A stretch of DNA of 20,091 nucleotides from JASFWK01 sp050049355. Its GTDB lineage: Bacteria > Chloroflexota > Anaerolineae > B4-G1 > DUEL01. The notes under the pieces were generated by a model. That model saw only the letters and a program-made list of their open reading frames with translations, made no database searches and had not been told where the DNA came from. Each line of letters starts with the position of its first letter. The stretch's first letter is position 1. The translations under genes and the position numbers were made by a program. The stretch is from positions 1 through 20,091 of the forward strand of contig JASFWK010000030.1 in the NCBI GenBank assembly GCA_050049355.1. The letters run 5' to 3'. Below are positions 15,299-20,091 of this stretch, piece after piece.

Positions 15299-16309
15299 AT
15301 GAGCGAAGGGACGGGGTCTCAGCACCAGCCAGAACAGCGTGAAAGCGAATGGACCTTTCGGGGCTACCACCTGGACGCCTCTGACTTCTCCACCGCGATG
15401 GCCCACCTCTATCGGGGAGAGGTGAGCCGCGCCAACACGTGGCGGACCCGACTGGATACCACGACCAACTGGGCGGTGATCACCGTCGCGGCGGCGTTGA
15501 CGTTTACCTTTGGCGAACCTCAGAACCCTCACTTTGTGCTCCTAGTCGTGTTCTTGCTGATGCTGACCTTTCTCGGTATCGAGGCCCGCCGCTATCGGTA
15601 CTACGCGCTTTGGTCGTATCGGGCGCGGCTGATGGAAACTGACTTCTTTGCCGCGATGCTCGCTCCTCCGTTTCGTCCCTCTTCGGATTGGGCCAGCGTT
15701 CTGAGCGAAGCCTTGCTCCATCCCAACTTCCCAATTGCCCAGTGGGAGGCAATTGCCCGGCGATTCCGGAGCAACTACCTCTGGTTGGTGAGCCTTCTGC
15801 TTGTCAGCTGGGGGGTCAAGCTGGCTCTCCATCCTGTGCCGGCAGCGGACTGGACCGCCGTGGTCGACCGGGCAGGGATTGGATTGCTGCCTGGGTCTCT
15901 GGTAGTGTCGGCGGTCGCGCTGATCTATGGTATACTGATGACACTGGCGGCGGCGCTCTTCATTCCCCGTCGGCTGAGGGAGGCATTTCCGGGGATAGTG
16001 CGGCGGGTGGGGGGGCCGCTGGTGCCAGAGCCGGCTGCCAGGGAAAGGCTGGCTACGATCATCACTTCCTTTGGAGGGCAAGTCGCCCGACGGCTTCTGG
16101 AGGAGCTGGGGCGCGGCGTGACGGGGATCCGCGCAACCGGGATGTATACGAGCGAGCCGCGGGATGTGTTGCTGTGTGCGGTCACCGATGTGCAGGTTTC
16201 CCACCTCGAGGAGATTGTGGGGCAGGTGGATCCTGAGGCGTTCGTCGTGGTTAGCCCTGCCGAAGAGGTGAGGGGAACAGGCTTCCGCCCCTTTGAGCCC
16301 CCCAGCTAG
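15299..16309 (+). CDS. DUF2270 integral membrane protein with C-terminal DUF2179 domain
   Basis: 336 aa from ATG 15299; ATG 15290 (339 aa) is an alternative, and the open frame back to 15137 looks non-coding. The N-terminal DUF2270 region starts at WTFRGYHL (18-25) and includes 'FSTAMAHLYRGEVSRANTW' and RLDTTTNWAV. Four membrane helices are visible at about 57-72, 78-95, 160-178 and 196-222. After a basic linker, residues about 245-330 match the DUF2179 domain known from the C-terminus of YitT-family membrane proteins: LGRGVTGI, GMYT, VLLCAV and DPEAFVVV...EVRGTGF. That domain probably folds as a soluble ferredoxin-like unit, on the cytoplasmic side if an even helix count is right. Function of both domains is unknown. 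GGGAGA precedes the chosen ATG by 8 nt. Divergent from sucCD. Confidence 0.85.
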   Translation: MSEGTGSQHQPEQRESEWTFRGYHLDASDFSTAMAHLYRGEVSRANTWRTRLDTTTNWAVITVAAALTFTFGEPQNPHFVLLVVFLLMLTFLGIEARRYRYYALWSYRARLMETDFFAAMLAPPFRPSSDWASVLSEALLHPNFPIAQWEAIARRFRSNYLWLVSLLLVSWGVKLALHPVPAADWTAVVDRAGIGLLPGSLVVSAVALIYGILMTLAAALFIPRRLREAFPGIVRRVGGPLVPEPAARERLATIITSFGGQVARRLLEELGRGVTGIRATGMYTSEPRDVLLCAVTDVQVSHLEEIVGQVDPEAFVVVSPAEEVRGTGFRPFEPPS

Positions 16310-16344
16310 ATCACTGGGAATCTTGGTTTCCGTGTGCGAACTGC

Positions 16345-16373
16345 TTGCCTAAATCACTCCTTCTTGGTATCAT
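16345..16373 (+). promoter_or_regulatory. Promoter of surE, close to the start codon
   Basis: TTGCCT (16345-16350, 4 of 6) and TATCAT (16368-16373, 5 of 6) are separated by an ideal 17 bp. The expected transcript start is about 16379, only some 6 nt before ATG 16385, and there is no Shine-Dalgarno. This suggests a nearly leaderless mRNA. Confidence 0.6.
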
Positions 16374-16384
16374 TCCCAACCGTC

Positions 16385-17206
16385 ATGTCGGAACAGCGTC
16401 CCCTTATCCTGGTCACCAACGACGATGGCGTCCATTCCCCCGGCTTGCTAGCCGCCGCTGAAGCAGTGTTAGGCTTGGGGGATGTGCTGGTGGTCGCCCC
16501 CTGCCGCCAGTGGTCGGGCGGCAGCCGCTGCTTCTCGGCTACCTCCAACGGTACTGTCCATTCACACCTGCTTGACGTGGCGGGGGAGACGCTTGAAGCC
16601 TTCTGTGTGGATGGCGCGCCCGCCCAGGTTGTTCTTCACGCAGTGCTTGAAGTAGCCTCGCGCTTGCCAGAACTGCTGGTGGTGGGGATTAACTACGGAG
16701 AGAACCTGGGAGCCGACGCCACTATCTCCGGCACCGTCGGCGCAGCGCTGCAGGGGGCGAACTGTGGCGTTCCCGCTCTGGCTGTCTCCCTTCAAACTCC
16801 GAAGGAGATGCACGCGGTCCCCTCTGACGATGTGGATTTCGACGCTGCTGTCCATTTCACTCGCCTGTTCGCCCAGTGTTTCTTTGAGGTTTCTCTCCCT
16901 TTCGATGTGGATGTGCTCAAGGTGGATGTACCGGACGATGCTACCTCTCAGACCCCCTGGCGGCTGACACGCGTCTCTCGGCATACGTACTATCGCCCCG
17001 TCCCGCCGCGGCGCGGTGACCTCTCTCGGCCGGTGGAGTTAGACTACGAGACTCATTGGGACCTTGCGGTGCTGGAGCCGGATTCGGATATCTATGCCCT
17101 GGCGGTGGATCGCGTGGTCTCTGTGGCGCCCCTGAGTCTGGACCTAACCTCCCGCTCTGACACCGGCCAGGTGGAGGCGCTGCTGCGGCGTGCGACGGAA
17201 TCTTGA
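16385..17206 (+). CDS. surE: 5'-nucleotidase SurE (survival protein)
   Basis: Metal-dependent nucleoside 5'/3'-monophosphate phosphatase and exopolyphosphatase of the SurE family, cytosolic. 273 aa from ATG 16385; the frame is open 17 codons further, but homology starts at RPLILVTNDDGVHSPG. Visible motifs are VTNDDG (10-15, the metal-binding Asp pair), the APCRQWSGGSRCFS region holding the conserved Ser, and GINYGENLGADATISGTVGAAL (metal-binding Asn and phosphate loop). The canonical 'Y/D-V-x-Y-SGTV' appears as ADATISGTV. It has its own predicted promoter and follows the DUF2270 gene by 75 nt. The next promoter's -35 overlaps its stop codon. Physiological substrate is not known. Confidence 0.94.
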   Translation: MSEQRPLILVTNDDGVHSPGLLAAAEAVLGLGDVLVVAPCRQWSGGSRCFSATSNGTVHSHLLDVAGETLEAFCVDGAPAQVVLHAVLEVASRLPELLVVGINYGENLGADATISGTVGAALQGANCGVPALAVSLQTPKEMHAVPSDDVDFDAAVHFTRLFAQCFFEVSLPFDVDVLKVDVPDDATSQTPWRLTRVSRHTYYRPVPPRRGDLSRPVELDYETHWDLAVLEPDSDIYALAVDRVVSVAPLSLDLTSRSDTGQVEALLRRATES

Positions 17207-17230
17207 CCATGGGAAGCGGGGTGCTATAAT
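17203..17230 (+). promoter_or_regulatory. Strong promoter of the glycosyltransferase cluster
   Basis: TTGACC (17203-17208, 5 of 6) overlaps the surE stop codon, and a perfect TATAAT (17225-17230) lies 16 bp further. The transcript start is predicted near 17237, about 30 nt before GTG 17267, with GGGGGA (17254-17259) as ribosome site. It should drive the GT2-phosphodiesterase-GT39 run. Confidence 0.8.
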
Positions 17231-17266
17231 GCAGGCAGTGGCTGGTGTCTTGTGGGGGATTGTCAC

Positions 17267-18274
17267 GTGGACGAATTCGAATGCACGGTTGACCTATCGG
17301 TAGTCCTGCCGGTCTACAACGAGGGCGGCAACCTACCGGTGCTCCATGCCGAGCTAAGCGCGGTACTGGAGCAACTGGGCCGCTCCTACGAGATCGTGGC
17401 AGTGGACGATGGGAGTTCTGACGAGAGTATGGAGATCCTCCGCCGTTTGCAGGCGGACGATTCACACCTGCGTATCATCAGCTTCCGGCGCAACTTCGGT
17501 CAGACCGCTGCCTTCGCGGCGGGCTTCGACTACGCCCGAGGTAGGATGGTAATCACCATGGACGCGGATGGGCAGAACGATCCTGCCGACATCCCACGTC
17601 TGCTGAAGGCTATGGAGGAGGGGGAGTACGACATCGTCAGCGGGTGGCGGCGGGAGCGAAAAGAGCCCTTCTTTACGCGGCGGCTTCCGTCGATGATGGC
17701 TAACTCCCTCATCTCCCGCATCACCGGCGTCGATCTGCATGACTATGGCTGCTCTCTTAAGGTCTATCGTGCTGAGGTGGTCAAAGACATTAACCTCTAT
17801 GGCGAACTCCATCGCTTCATCCCTGCCTTGGCGGGCCGGATGGGGGTGCGCGTGACGGAGGTGCCAGTCAACGATCGACCGCGCGTCTATGGCGAGTCCA
17901 AGTACGGGCTCTCGCGCACACTTCGCGTCCTCCTGGACTTGTTCACTGTCACGTATCTGCTCAGTTTCTCCTCCCGGCCGATGCAGCTCTTTGGACTGAT
18001 TGGCCTCGTGTTGGGCAGCGTGGGCGGGTTCATCGGAGTGTACCTGGCGGGATCGAAGATCATCCACGGTCTCCTGGAGGGCCCAGAGGGCTTCCGTGCA
18101 TACCGCATCGGCACTAGCCCCTGGCTGATGCTTGCCGTGCTTCTCATTGTTCTGGGCGTTCAATTTGTGGTCCTCGGGCTCTTGGGAGAGGTCATCACTC
18201 GTACCTATCACGAGGCGCAGGACAAGCCCATCTATGCCGTGCGGCAAGTGATTGAGCCTGAGGAGGAGACGTGA
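17267..18274 (+). CDS. Family 2 glycosyltransferase, polyprenyl-phosphate (DPM1/GtrB/ArnC-like) type
   Basis: Predicted to transfer a sugar from a nucleotide donor onto a polyprenyl phosphate at the inner membrane face. 335 aa from GTG 17267; GTG 17252 is an alternative, but GGGGGA is better spaced for 17267. The GT-A domain shows LPVYNEGGN (14-22), VDDGSSDES (46-54), FRRNFGQTAAFAAGFD (73-88) and the DxD equivalent MDADGQNDP (98-106). YGCSLKVYR (160-168) and GESKYG (209-214) are typical of the DPM1/GtrB subgroup. Two C-terminal membrane helices are seen at about 241-262 and 285-310. The stop overlaps the next gene's GTG (GTGA), so the two are translationally coupled. Donor sugar (Glc, GlcNAc, Man or Ara4N) cannot be told. 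Confidence 0.9.
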   Translation: MDEFECTVDLSVVLPVYNEGGNLPVLHAELSAVLEQLGRSYEIVAVDDGSSDESMEILRRLQADDSHLRIISFRRNFGQTAAFAAGFDYARGRMVITMDADGQNDPADIPRLLKAMEEGEYDIVSGWRRERKEPFFTRRLPSMMANSLISRITGVDLHDYGCSLKVYRAEVVKDINLYGELHRFIPALAGRMGVRVTEVPVNDRPRVYGESKYGLSRTLRVLLDLFTVTYLLSFSSRPMQLFGLIGLVLGSVGGFIGVYLAGSKIIHGLLEGPEGFRAYRIGTSPWLMLAVLLIVLGVQFVVLGLLGEVITRTYHEAQDKPIYAVRQVIEPEEET

Positions 18275-19902
18275 GTCGCGTCCTCGTCGTCGGAATCGAC
18301 GGTGGTACCCTCGATCTCATTCGTCCCTGGGCTGAGGAGGGCCATCTTCCTAACCTGGCTCGCCTGATGAGCGAGGGGACCTGGGGGAGATTGGAGTCCA
18401 CACTCCCGCCTGTCACCTCTCCCGCTTGGCCCACCTTCGCCACTGGCAAGAACCCCGGCAAGCATGGCGTCTTCGACTTCATCCGGCCGACCGGCGGAGA
18501 GTTCGAACTGGTCAACGCCAGCTCCATTAAGGCTCGCACTCTTTGGCAGATCCTCTCCGACGCTGGACGTCAGGTGGGGGTGATCAACGTGCCGGTCACC
18601 TATCCACCTGCGCCGCTCAACGGCTTTGTGGTCAGTGGAATGCTGTCCCCTCGATCGGGCTGCTTCACATATCCGGACGACCTGCTTGAGCCGTACGAGG
18701 GCGACCTGGGTCCGTACCGAGTCGCTCCTTCCGTTCAGCACAAGCGAGGGAATGAGGAAGAGTTTGTTGCTGACCTCCTGGATCTGGTGGAGCGCCGTGG
18801 ACGATATGCTCTTCGGCTGATGGAGGAGCAGCCCTGGGATTTCTTGATGGTCCACTTCCAGGCGACCGATGTCCTCCAGCATGCTTTCTGGGAGTTTGCG
18901 GATCCCACCCATCCGCGTCATAGCCCTCGGGTTGCTGTGCGCTTCGCCCCGAAGATGAGAGAGGTCTTTCAACGGGTAGATGACTTCCTTGGGCGGATGG
19001 TGGAGCGAGTTTCAGGCGATGCCACCGTGATCGTGATGAGCGACCACGGCTTCGGGCCCCTCCATTGGGTGGTCAATCTCAACCTGCTCCTGCTGGATGC
19101 GGGACTGATGCATCTGAAGCAGGATCCTTTCACCCGGCTGCGGGTTGGGCTCTTCCGCGCTGGGCTGACCCCTGCCTCGGTCTGGCACCTCATCGAGCGG
19201 GTGGGGTTGCAGAACTATGTCTGGTTGGTCTCTAAGTCCACTCGCAACAAGGTGGTGAGCAAGTTCCTCTCTTTCGACGATGTAGACTGGTCGCGCACGG
19301 AGGCCTACGCCATTGGCCACGTGGGCCAAATCTACGTCAATCTCAGGGGGCGTGAACCGCACGGAATTGTCGAACCGGGGCCGGAGCAAGAGGCGGTTCG
19401 GGAGCAGGTGGCGGAGGCACTGCGGCATCTGCGCCATCCAAGGACCGGACAGCCGCTTGTGGACCGGGTGATTCCTGGTGACCAAGTGTCTCAGGGTCCC
19501 TTCGCTCGCCTGGGGCCGGACCTGCACGTGATCTTCGATAGCTATCGGGCCATCGCCTTCCCCCTCTTCGCCACCGACAGGCGGCTGGTCACCCGCCAGA
19601 TCCGTGGCGACTCCGGCTGTCATCGGCGCCATGGACTTCTGATCGCCTGGGGTCCTGGAGTGCAGAGCGGACAGACACTGGAGGGTGGACGCATCGTCGA
19701 TCTGACCCCCACGATTCTACACCTGATGGGCCTGCCTGTGCCAGACGATATGGATGGGCGTGTGCTGACCTCAATGTTGTCCCTCACCCGCCCCGTAGAG
19801 TATGGCCGAGTTGCGGCGGAAGTGGGAGCCGAGACGGGGCTCTCCGCCGAGGAATCGGCTGAGGTAGAGGACCGGCTACGGTCGTTGGGCTATCTGGGGT
19901 AG
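18271..19902 (+). CDS. Alkaline phosphatase superfamily (type I phosphodiesterase/nucleotide pyrophosphatase) protein
   Basis: 543 aa, a hydrolase of phosphate mono- or diesters with two bound metals. Conserved ligands are Asp10 in VVGIDGGT, the likely nucleophile Thr49 in PPVTSPAWPTFATG, ASP201/His205 in ATDVLQHAFW, Asp259/His260 in SDHGFG, and His452 in GCHRRHGLLIAWGPG. The C-terminal RLRSLGYLG is a frequent ending in this superfamily. There is no signal peptide or membrane segment, unlike secreted phosphatases, so it is predicted cytosolic. It starts at GTG 18271 in a GTGA overlap with the GT2 gene and has AGGAGGAG (18261-18268) upstream. The neighbourhood suggests a role on a phosphate-linked glycan or lipid intermediate, but substrate is unknown and other roles (2,3-bisphosphoglycerate-independent mutase-like relatives) cannot be excluded. 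Confidence 0.85.
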   Translation: MSRVLVVGIDGGTLDLIRPWAEEGHLPNLARLMSEGTWGRLESTLPPVTSPAWPTFATGKNPGKHGVFDFIRPTGGEFELVNASSIKARTLWQILSDAGRQVGVINVPVTYPPAPLNGFVVSGMLSPRSGCFTYPDDLLEPYEGDLGPYRVAPSVQHKRGNEEEFVADLLDLVERRGRYALRLMEEQPWDFLMVHFQATDVLQHAFWEFADPTHPRHSPRVAVRFAPKMREVFQRVDDFLGRMVERVSGDATVIVMSDHGFGPLHWVVNLNLLLLDAGLMHLKQDPFTRLRVGLFRAGLTPASVWHLIERVGLQNYVWLVSKSTRNKVVSKFLSFDDVDWSRTEAYAIGHVGQIYVNLRGREPHGIVEPGPEQEAVREQVAEALRHLRHPRTGQPLVDRVIPGDQVSQGPFARLGPDLHVIFDSYRAIAFPLFATDRRLVTRQIRGDSGCHRRHGLLIAWGPGVQSGQTLEGGRIVDLTPTILHLMGLPVPDDMDGRVLTSMLSLTRPVEYGRVAAEVGAETGLSAEESAEVEDRLRSLGYLG

Positions 19903-19904
19903 CA

Positions 19905-20091
19905 ATGACAGATGGCAGATGTGAGACTGCAAAGGCCAAGAGGTGGCCGGCGCTTGTCATCTGTCTGCTTGTCGTCTGCTCATTCGCTCTGCGCCTGGCT
20001 CCTCTCGGGCGCTATGTGACTCCCGATGAACCGGCCTGGGTCTATCGCTCTGTTCGCTTCGCAGACGCGCTGGTAGCGCGCGACTGGTCGG
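19905..20091 (+). CDS. Membrane glycosyltransferase (GT39/ArnT-like), N-terminal fragment cut by window end
   Basis: The reading frame starts at ATG 19905, 2 nt after the phosphodiesterase stop, and stays open to the window edge (62 residues). It encodes a short basic stretch (AKAKRWPALV), a hydrophobic helix (LVICLLVVCSFALRLAPL, about 17-34) and then RYVTPDEPAWVYRSVRF. An Arg-containing first helix followed by an acidic DE motif on the outer side is the hallmark of the GT-C (GT39, PMT/ArnT-like) enzymes that take sugars from polyprenyl phosphate. This fits the adjacent GT2, which would make such a donor. Only the N-terminus is seen, so the specific acceptor is unknown. The ribosome site is weak (GGGGT), so coupling to the upstream gene is likely. 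Confidence 0.7.
   Translation, partial: MTDGRCETAKAKRWPALVICLLVVCSFALRLAPLGRYVTPDEPAWVYRSVRFADALVARDWS

Noticed and set aside
19907..19965. 8-bp inverted repeat (GACAGATG / CATCTGTC) across the start of the GT39-like gene
   Set aside because: The right arm encodes part of a hydrophobic helix (Leu/Val/Cys codons) and the loop is over 40 nt, so chance is likely.

Overview
This 20.1-kb window is bacterial, GC-rich (roughly 60% by eye) and densely coding, with about 17 genes. Almost all are recognisable household families. No rRNA, tRNA, CRISPR array, insertion sequence or phage gene was seen. The gene content (a CIRCE-controlled hrcA-grpE-dnaK-dnaJ-prmA operon, ATP-type PEP carboxykinase, a DUF2270 membrane protein, and a GT2/alkaline-phosphatase-superfamily/GT39-like run) fits a Chloroflexota lineage such as Anaerolineae. 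That placement is an inference from gene content and style, not from a marker gene.

Layout. (1) 1-2646, plus strand: the C-terminal end of ATP-dependent PEP carboxykinase, a malic enzyme, and a thioredoxin-reductase-like flavoprotein that has lost its CxxC. The first two are C4/pyruvate-node enzymes. (2) 2788-8696, plus strand: a sigma-70-type promoter and a perfect CIRCE operator, followed by hrcA, grpE, dnaK, dnaJ and prmA. This is the classical HrcA-regulated heat-shock operon. (3) 8714-12838, minus strand: a soluble sensor histidine kinase with an N-terminal degenerate receiver domain, then xseA (exonuclease VII large subunit), then an inositol-monophosphatase-family enzyme. (4) 12969-15133, minus strand: sucC-sucD (succinyl-CoA synthetase) with a good promoter upstream and a strong hairpin downstream. 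(5) 15273-17206, plus strand: a DUF2270 membrane protein fused to a C-terminal DUF2179 domain, then surE, each with its own predicted promoter lying very close to the start codon. (6) 17203-20091, plus strand: a strong promoter, then a polyprenyl-phosphate-type GT2 glycosyltransferase, an alkaline-phosphatase-superfamily phosphodiesterase translationally coupled to it, and the 5' end of a membrane glycosyltransferase (GT39/ArnT-like) cut off by the window edge.

How the genes work together. PEP carboxykinase, malic enzyme and succinyl-CoA synthetase connect the TCA cycle with PEP and pyruvate. The DnaK system is controlled as one unit by HrcA. The right-hand cluster probably builds or modifies envelope glycans: GT2 would load a sugar on a lipid carrier, the GT39-like enzyme would use it, and the phosphatase-like enzyme has an unknown substrate.

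No wholly new system is evident. The most unusual observations are the CxxC-less thioredoxin-reductase homologue, the histidine kinase whose receiver has Gly in place of the phospho-accepting Asp, the DUF2270-DUF2179 fusion, and the near-leaderless promoter/start arrangements.
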